Assembly (NCBI RefSeq): GCF_014269025.2
Contig: NZ_CP077094.1
Coordinates: forward strand, 2,542,001 to 2,606,000
Direction of reading: 5' to 3'
Source of the DNA: Pseudomonas promysalinigenes
Lineage (GTDB): Bacteria; Pseudomonadota; Gammaproteobacteria; Pseudomonadales; Pseudomonadaceae
Length of the DNA: 64,000 bases
Shown here: in pieces, positions 17,254 to 26,377 of the stretch
Layout of the letters: each line of letters starts with the position of its first letter
How positions within the stretch are numbered: position 1 is the first letter of the stretch
Made by a program: the position numbers and the translations under genes
The notes under the pieces: generated by a model
The model's database searches: none
What the model was told of the DNA's origin: nothing
What the model saw: the letters and a program-made list of their open reading frames with translations, nothing else

Positions 17254-18579
17254 TCACCGAATCTGGTGCTTGTGCAGCAGCCGATAGAACGTTGGCCTTG
17301 ATACTCCAAGCACCTTGGCAGCGATGCTCATGTTGTTGCTGTGCCGGTCCAAGACGTCGCACAGCGCCTGGCGCTCGGCCCGGTGCTTGTAATCCTCCAA
17401 GGTACCCAGAGGCTGGTCGTCATGCGTCAGGCCCTCCAGCCCCAGGTCCTGAGCCTCTATCTGGCGCCCTTCAGCCAGCACCAGCCCGCGCCTGACCCGG
17501 TTGGCGAGCTCGCGAACGTTCCCCGGCCAGGTGTGCCGCCCCATCGCTGCCAGGGCGTGATCGCTGAACGTCCGTGGCCTGCGGCCTGTTTCCAAACTGT
17601 AGAAATGCGAGAAATGGTTGGCCAGCATGGGCAAGTCACCATGCCGATCACGCAACGGAGCAGTCACCACCTGCAAGACATTGAGCCGGTAATAGAGGTC
17701 TTCACGAAAACGCCCCTGCTCAATGGCCTTTTCCAGGTCCACATGGGTTGCTGCCAACACGCGAACATCGACCGGTATTGGCTGACTGCCGCCCACACGC
17801 TCAATGTTCTTTTCCTGGAGAAAACGCAGCAAATTGGCCTGTAATTCCAAGGGAAGGTCGCCAATTTCGTCGAGGAACAACGTACCCCCGTGCGCCGCCT
17901 CGATACGCCCCACCTTGCGCTGGTGTGCACCTGTGAAAGCACCTTTTTCATGCCCGAACAGCTCGGACTGGATCAAATGCTCAGGGATCGCGCCGCAGTT
18001 GATGGCGATGAACGGCTTTTCGCTACGCTGGGATTGCCGGTGCAGTGTCCGCGCAACCAATTCTTTGCCTGTGCCGCTCTCGCCACGGATAAGCACCGGC
18101 GATTCGGTTGGTGCCAGTTTGCCGAGCAACTTGCGCAATTCCAGAATCGGGCGGCTGTCACCGAGCAGTTCATGCTCCAACGCATCCACCCTTGAAGTGC
18201 CTTGGCCGCGCAGACGCGCCATGCCGAACGCCCGGCCGAGCGTTACCAGCACGCGGGAGAAGTCAAAAGGCAAAGTATGAAAATCGAAGAACCATTCGCA
18301 GACGAAATCCCCAACGTTTGGCATGCGCAGCTGCTGGGCATCGAGCACGGCGATCCACTCGGTGTTGCTGCGTTTGATCATGTCCTTGACTGCGTCCGGA
18401 TGCTGCAGGTGCGAGCCCTGAAGGCGCAGCAGGCCGATATCGCATCGGTGCTCGAGCGCCTGGTCCAGGCTGCAGGTGTGCACTACCCAACCGGCACTTT
18501 CCAGGGCTGGTAGCAAACGGTGGCAGTCGTCACAGGGGTCGACGATGAGCAGGCGACGAAGAGCGGCAGTCTCGTGCAT
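17254..18579 (-). CDS. VpsR-like sigma-54-dependent transcriptional activator
   Basis: A 441-residue enhancer-binding protein. The N-terminal ~125 residues are a divergent receiver-like domain (RRLLIVDPCDDCHRLL) with no obvious phosphoacceptor context. The AAA+ domain has Walker A GESGTGKE (166-173), GAFTGA for sigma-54 contact (213-218) and Walker B TLFLDE (233-238). The C-terminus is a Fis-type helix-turn-helix (SIAAKVLGVSRPTFYRLLHKH). The architecture recalls VpsR and FleQ, regulators of biofilm matrix genes that can respond to c-di-GMP. The start at 18579 is supported by AAGGAA upstream. Next to a fap operon with a candidate sigma-54 promoter, it is a natural candidate activator; this is inference. 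Confidence 0.9.
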   Translation of the reverse strand: MHETAALRRLLIVDPCDDCHRLLPALESAGWVVHTCSLDQALEHRCDIGLLRLQGSHLQHPDAVKDMIKRSNTEWIAVLDAQQLRMPNVGDFVCEWFFDFHTLPFDFSRVLVTLGRAFGMARLRGQGTSRVDALEHELLGDSRPILELRKLLGKLAPTESPVLIRGESGTGKELVARTLHRQSQRSEKPFIAINCGAIPEHLIQSELFGHEKGAFTGAHQRKVGRIEAAHGGTLFLDEIGDLPLELQANLLRFLQEKNIERVGGSQPIPVDVRVLAATHVDLEKAIEQGRFREDLYYRLNVLQVVTAPLRDRHGDLPMLANHFSHFYSLETGRRPRTFSDHALAAMGRHTWPGNVRELANRVRRGLVLAEGRQIEAQDLGLEGLTHDDQPLGTLEDYKHRAERQALCDVLDRHSNNMSIAAKVLGVSRPTFYRLLHKHQIR

Positions 18580-18919
18580 GACCGTTCCTTGGCGCCAATT
18601 GTTGGTTTTATATGTGAAAACAGCAAGTTGCGGCGCCGATTTAACAGTAGCAACGAACCTGACAGTGCCAACGACCGTCTGTCTGCAGATTTGCACCACA
18701 CCGGGTGCGTTCGGGAATTTTTCAAATTCATCAGCGTCACAGGCGGCGCAGGCAAGAAATTGCGCAAGACTCAAAAAAATTTACACCCCCTGTGTGACTC
18801 CACCCCCAACTTGGAGCATCAGTACAAATAACCCCGCACTGCGGATCGCGATAAACCGGTAGCGACGTAGCAGTCACGCGGCCCTATTTAGATGTTTGGG
18901 ACCATAGAGAGACCGAACC
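18580..18919. other. Divergent intergenic region (activator gene / small ORF)
   Basis: About 340 bp, more AT-rich than its surroundings, separating the divergent activator and the 88-residue gene. A palindromic TTGCGCAA (18760-18767) and an A/T tract at ~18771-18782 are visible, but no recognisable promoter or coding sequence could be assigned. Confidence 0.4.
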
Positions 18920-19186
18920 ATGAATGCCCCGCTCCGTGTCAACGAAGCACTGCTGATTGCCGACCATGCTTTCGAGCCCTTCCACTGTGTAGCCTGGGAT
19001 GCGCCCAACGGAACCGGTGAGCTGAGCTTGGCGGTCATCGACCGCACCAGCACCCGAATTGGCAGTAAGCAAGTTCCATCGCGTATCTATTCTGACCCTG
19101 CACAATGGGCCAGCTTGATTGAGGAAGTGCGTGCAGAGCTGTCACAAAAAGGTTACGACCTGCAGCCTTGGTCGATGCCGAAGTAA
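18920..19186 (+). CDS. Small conserved-looking protein of unknown function
   Basis: An 88-residue acidic-to-neutral soluble protein that I do not recognise. It has no signal peptide or membrane segment. Visible features are ALLIADHAFEPFHCVAWDAPNGTGELSL, a DRTSTRIG segment and an amphipathic helix (PAQWASLIEEVRAELSQKGYDL). A purine-rich GAGAGA lies 9-14 bases before the ATG and codon use is typical of the host, so it is likely a real gene. It stands between the sigma-54 activator and the convergent cobaltochelatase operon. There is no basis for a function. Confidence 0.6.
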   Translation: MNAPLRVNEALLIADHAFEPFHCVAWDAPNGTGELSLAVIDRTSTRIGSKQVPSRIYSDPAQWASLIEEVRAELSQKGYDLQPWSMPK

Positions 19187-19291
19187 TTTCGCGGTTTGAG
19201 CACAAGTGTGTGCCCTGCACGCACTTGTCTAACTTCCCAACTGCCGTTCTGGCAACTTCCTTATTGCGACAAAGTGCCACACACGCGTCGA

Positions 19292-19987
19292 TCACTTAAC
19301 ACTTACCAGCACCTTGAATTGCTCGATGTGCTGATAGTCGGCGTGAAGCTCCGTGGCCATCTGCCGCCCGCGGCCCACCCGCACAGGCGCCAATTCCATG
19401 TCCACCAACACAGTCGCGCACGGCATGGGTTGCAAGGTATTCCAGCGCTTGAGCCGGCCATCGGTAAGGATGATGCAACGCTGCAGTTCATGGCTATGGG
19501 CTTTTTGCCGGGCCTGCAGCCAGAGCCGACCTGTCTCCAAGGCTGCGATCAAAGGCGTGCCGCCTCCGGCGCCGAGGGCCTGCAACCATGGCTGCAGGCT
19601 CGCTGACGCCTTGAGGCCGTGACGCTGCCATTGCGCAGCCCCCCCACTGACAGTCAGTAGAGCCAGACGGGCACGTTGACGGTAAGCCTGGTCGAACAGT
19701 TCGGCCAGTAGGCCTTTGCCCTGCGCCAGGGCCTGATGACGCCGGGTCGATGCCGAGGCGTCGACGATCACTAACCACAACTCATTGGTGCGGCCCAGGC
19801 GCTGTTGCCAGACAATGTCCTGGCGTGAGGTGGGGCGCCCCCTAAGCAATGTTGGTAACCAAGCCACCCGACCTGACACGGCCTGTCGCGTTCGTTCGCC
19901 TCTAGCGCCTGAAAGTTTACCGGTGCCTGGCATGGCATCCGCCACTGCCACAGCAGGTTGGCGGATGCTTAGGGCTTTTTTGCCCAA
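19292..19987 (-). CDS. VWA-domain chelatase subunit (ChlD/BchD-like, cobaltochelatase accessory)
   Basis: A 231-residue protein with a von Willebrand A domain. The MIDAS motif is present (LVIVDASASTRR, DxSxS), with a Thr/Gly loop (GGGTPLIAALETG) and the later TDGR. It corresponds to the C-terminal integrin-I-like half of magnesium-chelatase D subunits. The proline-rich linker and AAA half of full BchD are missing, so this is a stripped-down D subunit. It is last in the cobW-cobN-ChlI operon and overlaps the ChlI-like stop by 19 bp, so it probably forms a motor complex that drives CobN-dependent cobalt insertion. Confidence 0.85.
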   Translation of the reverse strand: MGKKALSIRQPAVAVADAMPGTGKLSGARGERTRQAVSGRVAWLPTLLRGRPTSRQDIVWQQRLGRTNELWLVIVDASASTRRHQALAQGKGLLAELFDQAYRQRARLALLTVSGGAAQWQRHGLKASASLQPWLQALGAGGGTPLIAALETGRLWLQARQKAHSHELQRCIILTDGRLKRWNTLQPMPCATVLVDMELAPVRVGRGRQMATELHADYQHIEQFKVLVSVK

Positions 19988-20967
19988 TTAGGTACCTCTC
20001 GCCGCGCTCCACTGCTCACAGGTTGCGCAGGCATCGCCCCCCAGTCCCCTTGACCACCCTCGCCGGCACTGTCACCGCCCGGCTGCGCCGCGCCTGAGGC
20101 CGCCGGCGCATCAGGCGGCGTGCGGCGCCGATGACGCAGAGCGAACTCGGCCACAGCGTCAATATCGGCTTGCTCGATCACCTGCCCACCGCGCCAGGCG
20201 CAATGGGCTCGGGCTGCACGCAGCCAGACCAGGTCGGCACGCAGGCCATCCACGCCAGCTGCAAAGCAGCGCTCGGTGATCCAGGCCAATGCCTGATCAT
20301 CCAATGCGATCGCTGCCAGGGCCTGGCGCGCCACCTGGCAGCGACTGCGCAATTGACCTTGGGCGCTAGCCCATTGCTCGCAAAACGCCTGCGGGTCATT
20401 GTCGAAGGCCAGCCGCCGACGAATGATCTGTTGACGCTCTTGCGGCGCTGGCAGGCCTTGCAGCGCCACATTCAGCCCGAAGCGATCGAGCAATTGCGGG
20501 CGCAACTCCCCTTCCTCTGGGTTCATGGTCCCGATCAGCACGAAACGGGCACTGTGCCGGTGAGAGATCCCGTCGCGCTCGACGCGGTTGGTGCCACTGG
20601 CAGCCACATCCAGCAACAGGTCCACCAGGTTATCGGGCAGTAGGTTGACCTCATCGACATACAGCACACCACCATCGGCATGTGCCAGCACGCCGGGCGA
20701 GAACTGCGCCTGGCCTTGGCCAAGCGCAGCGTTGAGGTCCAGGGTACCGACCAGACGTTCTTCCGTCGCCCCAAGGGGCAAGGTGACAAACGGCCCTTCA
20801 TCCAGCAGGTCGGCCAGGCCGCGGGCAAGCGTGCTTTTGGCCATACCGCGCGGCCCCTCGATAAGCACGCCGCCAATCTTGGGGTCGATAGCAGTCAGGC
20901 ACAGGGCCAGCTTGAGCGCGTCGGCACCAACTACGGCTGCCAATGGAAATTGTTGGGGGTCACTCAT
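19969..20967 (-). CDS. AAA+ ATPase chelatase subunit (ChlI/BchI-like)
   Basis: A 332-residue AAA+ protein of the magnesium-chelatase I-subunit type. Walker A is degenerate-looking but intact (EGPRGMAKSTLARG), Walker B is GGVLYVDEVNLL, sensor GTMNPEEGELRPQLLDRFGL. A C-terminal helical domain and a Pro/Gly/Ser-rich tail follow. The start (20967) lies one base after the cobN stop, so translation is coupled. In aerobic B12 synthesis of many pseudomonads such ChlI/ChlD-like partners replace CobS/CobT with CobN; that partnership is inferred here from the operon. Confidence 0.9.
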   Translation of the reverse strand: MSDPQQFPLAAVVGADALKLALCLTAIDPKIGGVLIEGPRGMAKSTLARGLADLLDEGPFVTLPLGATEERLVGTLDLNAALGQGQAQFSPGVLAHADGGVLYVDEVNLLPDNLVDLLLDVAASGTNRVERDGISHRHSARFVLIGTMNPEEGELRPQLLDRFGLNVALQGLPAPQERQQIIRRRLAFDNDPQAFCEQWASAQGQLRSRCQVARQALAAIALDDQALAWITERCFAAGVDGLRADLVWLRAARAHCAWRGGQVIEQADIDAVAEFALRHRRRTPPDAPAASGAAQPGGDSAGEGGQGDWGAMPAQPVSSGARREVPNWAKKP

Positions 20968-20968
20968 T

Positions 20969-23900
20969 TCAAGCTTGTTCCTCGCCGTCGAGCAATTGCT
21001 CCTCAAGGGTCTCGCGATACTCACCTGGGTCTTGCCAAAGCCCGCGCTGCTGGGCTTCGAGCAAACGCTCGGTGAGGTCGCGCAGCGCCTCAGGGTTGTG
21101 CTCACGCATGAAATCGCGGGTCGCTGGGTCCAGCACGTAAGCATCGGCCAGCGACTGGTAATGATGGTCGTCGATCAGGTGGGTGGTGGCATCGAAGGCG
21201 AACAGATTGTCAACGGTCGCGGCCATTTCGAATGCCCCTTTGTAACCATGACGTTTGGCCCCGTCGATCCATTTCGGGTTCAGTGCACGGGCACGGATCA
21301 CGCGGTTGAGTTCTTCCTTGAGGGTGCGAATGCGAGGGCGATCAACCTGGCTGTGATCACCGTGGTAGCTTGCGACTGTTGACCCAGCGAGGGTTTCCGA
21401 AGCAGCCAGCATGCCACCTTGGAATTGATAGTAATCGTTGGAGTCAAGCAGATCGTGTTCGTGGTTGTCCTGGTTCTGCAATACCGCCTGAACCTGGCTC
21501 AGGCGACGGGCGAACTCGGCACGCGCCGGTGTGCCCTCGTCACTGCCCCCGTATGCGTAGCCACCGTGATTGAGGTAAACCTCGGCGAGGTCCTCACGGC
21601 CGTGCCACAGGCGGCCATCGATGGCGTTCTGTACACCGGCACCATAGGCGCCTGGTTTGGCCCCGAACACGCGCCAACCCGCCTGGCGCGCTGCCTGCTC
21701 GGCATCTAGCCCCTGGGCCTGCAAGCTGGCGCGCTCGAGACGTACGCGGGCGGCCAACGGGTTCAGATCATCGGGTTCGTCCAATGCCGCCACTGCTTGC
21801 ACTGCTGCATCGAAGAGCCGTATGAGGTTGCCAAAGGCATCGCGGAAAAAGCCTGAAACCCGCAGGGTAACGTCCACTCGTGGCCGGTCCAGTAGGCTTA
21901 TCGGCAAAATTTCGAAGTCGTCCACGCGTTGACTGCCCGACGCCCAGACCGGGCGCACGCCCATCAAGGCCATGGCCTGGGCAATGTCGTCACCGCCTGT
22001 TCGCATGGTCGCCGTACCCCACACCGATAACCCCAACTGGCGCAGATGATCGCCATGGTCCTGCAGGTGCCGCTCCAGGATCAGATTGGCCGAGGCGAAC
22101 CCCAGGCGCCAAGCTGTCGCGGTTGGCAGGTTGCGCACGTCGACCGTGTAAAAATTGCGGCCGGTGGGCAACACGTCCAAGCGGCCGCGGCTTGGCGCGC
22201 CGCTGGGGCCTGCAGGGACAAAGCGCCCGCTAAGTGCAGCCAGCAGGCCGTTCATCTCGGCCGCGCCACACCCATCGAGTTGCGGTGCGACCTGCGCCTG
22301 CAGGGTTGCAATCACCTGCTTCACGCTCTGCCACTGGTCCCCAGCGGGCAGTGCAACGCTGCCGTGCAGTGCCTGCTCGATGATCTGCAGGGCGAACAGC
22401 TCAAGGCGCTCACGGGTGTCGCCGCAGGTGCGCCACACGCCCTGGAGCAAAGCCTGCAGCGATGCCGGGCGTGGGCCGGACCAGGCTTGACCCAGGTCGC
22501 TGTCCAGAGGGTCGAAGCCCAACTCAAAAGCTTTGGCTAGCGCACGTAACAGACTGGCATTGCCGCCCCGGCCATCGCCACGCTCGACGCGCAACAGGGC
22601 CAGCAAGGTATCGATGCGCAGACGCGCCTGGGGCGACTGCCCGAAGATATGCAGGCCATCGCGAATCTGCGACTCCTTCAGGTCGCACAGGTAGGTATCC
22701 AGGCGCGGTAGCCACAGCGCGGCATCATCCAATTGGCCTTCGAGCTGCAACTCGCGGTCAATATGGTTGGCTTTGACCAATTCAAGAATGTCCCGCTGCA
22801 GTTCACGCGCCCGACGCGGGTCAAGCAATTGCGCTTCGTAGAACTCGTCCGCGAGCTGTTCCAGATGCCGAAGTGGGCCATAGGTTTCAGCACGGGTCAG
22901 CGGCGGCATCAGGTGATCGATGATCACCGCCTGCGTTCGACGCTTGGCCTGCGCACCCTCGCCCGGATCGTTGACGATGAACGGATAAATGTTCGGCAGC
23001 GGCCCGAGCAAGGCGTCTGGCCAACATTGGGCGGACAGGCCGACGCCCTTGCCTGGTAGCCATTCCAGGTTGCCATGCTTGCCGACATGGATGACCGCAT
23101 CGGCGGCGAAGGCATGGCGCAACCAGAAGTGAAACGCCAGGTAACCGTGCGGTGGCACCAGGTCCGGGTCGTGGTAAACGGCGCTGGGGTCGACCTGGTA
23201 GCCGCGAGCAGGCTGAATGCCCACGAACGTCAGCCCGAAGCGCAAGCCGGCCACCATCAGGCGTCCGCCACGGTACATGGGGTCCTGCTCGGGTGTTCCC
23301 CAACGCTGCAGCACTGCTTGGCGGTTGGCCTCGGGCAGGCGCGCGAACGCCGCCTGGTAGTCCGCCAGGCTCAGGCTCTGGGCGCACGGGCGCTGGTCGA
23401 TATGCTCGAGATCATTGGTTACCCCGCCGAGCAACTGATGAATCAGTTGCGTACCGCTGTCGGGCAGCGCTGCGACAGGGTAACCCTCGGCTTGCAGTGC
23501 TTTAAGGATGTTCAGGGCGGCTGCCGGGGTGTCCAGGCCGACGCCGTTGCCAATGCGGCCATCACGTGTAGGGTAATTGGCCAACACCAGGGCCACCCGC
23601 TTCTGCCCGTTGGGCAAGCGCGCCAGTTCTACCCAGCGGCGCGCCAGTTCGGCAACGAAGTCCATGCGCTCGGGGTGGGCACGGTAACAGACCACATCGG
23701 ATTGACTGCGCTCACTGCGCCAGGCCATGTCCTTGAAACTCACAGGGCGCGTGATGATGCGCCCGTCCAGTTCCGGCAAAGCAATGTGCATGGCCAGGTC
23801 GCGGGCACCCAGCCCTTGCTCGCTGGCTTCCCAGCCAGGCTGGTTGTCCTGGGCGCAGATGGCTTGCAGCACCGGAATATCTCGACGTAACGGGCGCAAG

Positions 23901-24730
23901 TTGGGGTGCTCCGGGCTGGACAGCGCAAAACCTGTGGTGTTGATCAACACCTCGGCGCCCACTTCGTCCAGCCAGGCTTCGACCTGCTCCAGGCAGGCAC
24001 TGTCCTTCAGGCTGGCCACCGCGATGGGCAACGGATTCAGGCCTGCCGCCTGCAAACGTTCGCAGAACACGTCGATGAATGCGGTATTGGCTGCTTGCAG
24101 GTGCGAGCGATAGAACAACAATGGGGCCACCGGGTAGTCCGTGGCCCAGTGGCTGTACCAGTCTTCCAGCCGGGCATTTGGTTTGCCTGGGTGATACACC
24201 GAAGTGCGCGGCAAAGGCTGGGGTTCGTCCCATGAATAATCGCGCCCCAGCCACTGGCTGGCCAAGCAGTGGAACAAGTTCACCGCATTGCTTTTGCCGC
24301 CTTGACGCAAGTAGTGCCACAGGCGCTCTGCCGCCTCGCCGGTGACCGTACCCAGGCCAGTCAACTCTGGGTCCGGGCGATCATCGCCAGGCACCAGAAT
24401 CAATTGCACGCCGCGCGAGGCAAGTTCCACCAACTGCTCTACACCATAGCGCCAGTAACCGACGCCTCCGTGCAGCGATACCAGAATCAGCTTGGCATGG
24501 CGCAGCACCCGATCCACATACAGGTCGACCGAAGCATGGTTCTGCACCTGCATCGGATTGGCCAGACGCATGCTGGGGAAATCGTCAGGGAGCTGCTCAG
24601 CGGTTTCGGCAAGCAATGCCAAGTGCGAATCACCGCTACAGAGAATCACCAGCTCAGCGGGCGTCTGGCCGAGATCGGCTATGCTGTCGTCCGGTACGAA
24701 ACCACCGGGCTGGGTCCGCAGCAGGTGCAT
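20969..24730 (-). CDS. cobN: Aerobic cobaltochelatase large subunit CobN
   Basis: A 1253-residue protein of normal CobN length that inserts Co2+ into hydrogenobyrinate a,c-diamide with ATP. The family landmarks are present: SLHGGVGYWRYG (~85-96), ANYPTRDGRIGNGVGLDTP (~380-400), HVGKHGNLEWLPGKGVGLS (~540-560), YGAGVQNAID and NHGGYAYGG near ~1040-1075, and FNAFD-type C-terminal region (NLFAFDATTHLIDDHHYQSL). It lies 3 bp downstream of cobW and 1 bp upstream of the ChlI-like gene, all under the minus-strand cobalamin riboswitch. It is intact. Confidence 0.97.
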   Translation of the reverse strand: MHLLRTQPGGFVPDDSIADLGQTPAELVILCSGDSHLALLAETAEQLPDDFPSMRLANPMQVQNHASVDLYVDRVLRHAKLILVSLHGGVGYWRYGVEQLVELASRGVQLILVPGDDRPDPELTGLGTVTGEAAERLWHYLRQGGKSNAVNLFHCLASQWLGRDYSWDEPQPLPRTSVYHPGKPNARLEDWYSHWATDYPVAPLLFYRSHLQAANTAFIDVFCERLQAAGLNPLPIAVASLKDSACLEQVEAWLDEVGAEVLINTTGFALSSPEHPNLRPLRRDIPVLQAICAQDNQPGWEASEQGLGARDLAMHIALPELDGRIITRPVSFKDMAWRSERSQSDVVCYRAHPERMDFVAELARRWVELARLPNGQKRVALVLANYPTRDGRIGNGVGLDTPAAALNILKALQAEGYPVAALPDSGTQLIHQLLGGVTNDLEHIDQRPCAQSLSLADYQAAFARLPEANRQAVLQRWGTPEQDPMYRGGRLMVAGLRFGLTFVGIQPARGYQVDPSAVYHDPDLVPPHGYLAFHFWLRHAFAADAVIHVGKHGNLEWLPGKGVGLSAQCWPDALLGPLPNIYPFIVNDPGEGAQAKRRTQAVIIDHLMPPLTRAETYGPLRHLEQLADEFYEAQLLDPRRARELQRDILELVKANHIDRELQLEGQLDDAALWLPRLDTYLCDLKESQIRDGLHIFGQSPQARLRIDTLLALLRVERGDGRGGNASLLRALAKAFELGFDPLDSDLGQAWSGPRPASLQALLQGVWRTCGDTRERLELFALQIIEQALHGSVALPAGDQWQSVKQVIATLQAQVAPQLDGCGAAEMNGLLAALSGRFVPAGPSGAPSRGRLDVLPTGRNFYTVDVRNLPTATAWRLGFASANLILERHLQDHGDHLRQLGLSVWGTATMRTGGDDIAQAMALMGVRPVWASGSQRVDDFEILPISLLDRPRVDVTLRVSGFFRDAFGNLIRLFDAAVQAVAALDEPDDLNPLAARVRLERASLQAQGLDAEQAARQAGWRVFGAKPGAYGAGVQNAIDGRLWHGREDLAEVYLNHGGYAYGGSDEGTPARAEFARRLSQVQAVLQNQDNHEHDLLDSNDYYQFQGGMLAASETLAGSTVASYHGDHSQVDRPRIRTLKEELNRVIRARALNPKWIDGAKRHGYKGAFEMAATVDNLFAFDATTHLIDDHHYQSLADAYVLDPATRDFMREHNPEALRDLTERLLEAQQRGLWQDPGEYRETLEEQLLDGEEQA

Positions 24731-24733
24731 GGG

Positions 24734-25801
24734 TCAGGCGCCCAGCGCCTTGCGCAGGCGAGCTTCAAGCTGCCCAGGGTCCAGGTCCTGACCGATCAAT
24801 ACCAAACGCGTGATGCGGGGCTCGTCGGCGCGCCAGGCACGGTCGAAATGTTTGTCGAAGCGTGTACCGACCCCTTGCACCAGCAGGCGCATTGGCTTGC
24901 CAGGGATGGCCGCGAAGCCTTTGGCACGCAGGATGCCGAACTCGACCACCAGTTGGGTCAAGGCATCGAGAAGCAAGCTTTCGTCCGCCTCGGGCAGGTC
25001 GATGGAGATCGAATCGAAAGCGTCGTGATCGTGGTTATCATGGTCGTCGCCGTCATGGTGCGAATCGTGATGCGTGCGGCGGCCATCGATATGCACTTCT
25101 GACTGCGCACCGATGCCCAGCAACACGTCCAGCGGCAGGCGGCCGCTGCTGGCCTCGATGACCTTGACCGCTGGCGGCAGCTCCTCGGCCACTTCGGCAC
25201 GGACCTTGGCCAGGCCTTGGGCATCGATCAGGTCGGCTTTGTTGAGCACCACCAGATCAGCGCTGGCCAGCTGGTCGGCGAACAATTCGTGCAGGGGCGA
25301 CTCATGATCGAGGTTGGGGTCGAGCTTGCGTTGCGCATCGACTTGTTCTGGGTAGGCAGCGAAGGTGCCAGCGGCCACGGCTGGGCTATCGACCACAGTG
25401 ATGACCGCGTCGACGGTGCAGGCATTGCGAATTTCTGGCCACTGGAAGGCTTGTACCAACGGCTTTGGCAGGGCCAGGCCGCTGGTTTCGATGAGGATGT
25501 GATCAAGGTCGCCGCGACGCGCCACGAGTTCACGCATGACGGGGAAGAATTCTTCTTGGACCGTGCAGCACAGGCAGCCGTTGGCAAGCTCATAAACGCG
25601 GCCGCTGGCTTCTTCTTCGGTGCAACCGATACTGCACTGTTTGAGGATTTCGCCGTCGATGCCCAGCTCACCGAACTCGTTGACGATGACCGCGATGCGG
25701 CGGCCTTGGGCGTTATCGAGCATGTGGCGCAGCAGCGTGGTTTTGCCTGAGCCGAGGAAGCCTGTAACGATAGTGACGGGGAGCTTGGCCAATGTTTTCA
25801 T
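24734..25801 (-). CDS. cobW: CobW metallochaperone GTPase
   Basis: A 355-residue G3E-family GTPase: Walker A GFLGSGKTTLL near residues 13-23, the zinc/cobalt-binding CxCC motif (NGCLCCTVQEEF, ~75-86), the NKAD guanine-specificity motif (~185) and a His/Asp-rich loop (~240-260, HHDSHHDGDDHDNHDHD). CobW proteins are thought to deliver Co2+ to the CobN chelatase. The ATG at 25801 begins a standard N-terminus (MKTLAKLPVTIVTG). It is the first gene after the cobalamin riboswitch. Confidence 0.96.
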   Translation of the reverse strand: MKTLAKLPVTIVTGFLGSGKTTLLRHMLDNAQGRRIAVIVNEFGELGIDGEILKQCSIGCTEEEASGRVYELANGCLCCTVQEEFFPVMRELVARRGDLDHILIETSGLALPKPLVQAFQWPEIRNACTVDAVITVVDSPAVAAGTFAAYPEQVDAQRKLDPNLDHESPLHELFADQLASADLVVLNKADLIDAQGLAKVRAEVAEELPPAVKVIEASSGRLPLDVLLGIGAQSEVHIDGRRTHHDSHHDGDDHDNHDHDAFDSISIDLPEADESLLLDALTQLVVEFGILRAKGFAAIPGKPMRLLVQGVGTRFDKHFDRAWRADEPRITRLVLIGQDLDPGQLEARLRKALGA

Positions 25802-25916
25802 GTCGTGTTGCCCTTGGCAGGTTAGCGCGGGCACACGGGACGATAGCCGCAGGCCAAGCTGGCCGGGCTCGTTCGCCACCGGATCACCCCGCCCGGTTGA
25901 AAGTCGAAATCGTGAA

Positions 25917-26105
25917 CGAGGCAGGTCTCCTGGCTTGCACCGTACCATTGCCGTGCGAACGGCTTAGTGGCGGATGGACGCCTTCCCGCGCGTTGGCGCA
26001 GTGGCTGTGTCGATCCATTGTCGGTGCCTACAGTTGCGGGGGCAGCCGCGGCTTCAACCGCGTTCCCGTCTTAGCTTCGGCCTGGCCGAAGAACCTCGAA
26101 GCAGC
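25917..26105 (-). promoter_or_regulatory. Cobalamin riboswitch upstream of cobW-cobN
   Basis: Read on the minus strand the region shows the conserved B12-element blocks in order: GGGAA with a GCGGTT/AAGCCGC pair, CTGCCCCCGCAACTGTAGGC (complement of about 26025-26044), and the 3' P1-side signature AGCCAGGAGACCTGCC (complement of 25920-25935). Boundaries are approximate. It lies ~115 bp upstream of the cobW start and should repress the operon when adenosylcobalamin is abundant. Confidence 0.95.
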
Positions 26106-26207
26106 AAGGCTACGCGGGGGGTGGCAGGTGGTCAACTATCGTCCACGCTCCTGCATAGGCATTTGGCCTTGTTTTGCCCTGCTGTTGCATTGCTTTTGCC
26201 CTCCTCT

Positions 26208-26330
26208 GCTTTTGCTTTTAAGCGCGCGGTAGTTCAGCAAGCGCCGAATGCGACTTCAGGAGGCCTCACTCCGGCCTCCTGAAGTCGCAATCTGTGTCGC
26301 CTGAACTACCGTGCGCTTAGAAGCAAAAGC
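26208..26330. repeat. Large nested inverted repeat between two divergent cobalamin riboswitches
   Basis: Outer arms 26208-26237 and 26301-26330 are complementary at 28 of 30 positions. Inner arms 26249-26265 and 26273-26289 are complementary over 17 bp with a 7-nt loop (TCACTCC). The bases between outer and inner arms do not pair well. The whole can form a ~123-nt cruciform or RNA hairpin. It lies where the promoters of both divergent cobalamin arms must be, so its role is unclear. Confidence 0.9.
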
Positions 26331-26377
26331 CAAGAGCAAGAGCAAGAGCAAGAGCAAGAGCAAGAGCAAGAGCAAGA
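26331..26377. repeat. (CAAGAG)n hexanucleotide tandem repeat
   Basis: Seven perfect CAAGAG units plus most of an eighth begin immediately at the end of the right palindrome arm. The left flank (26160-26207) is pyrimidine-rich with degenerate TTGCTTTTGC-like units, so it looks like a decayed complement of the repeat. It is not coding. Confidence 0.9.

Noticed and set aside
19262..19284. Sigma-54-like element on the minus strand (TGGCAC…TCGCA)
   Set aside because: GG and GC are separated by 9 rather than 10 bases and the site is downstream of the cobaltochelatase genes, pointing away from any start.
26331..26377. CAAGAG repeats as a CRISPR or protein-coding tract
   Set aside because: The units are only 6 bp with no spacers, and neither strand gives a supported coding frame.
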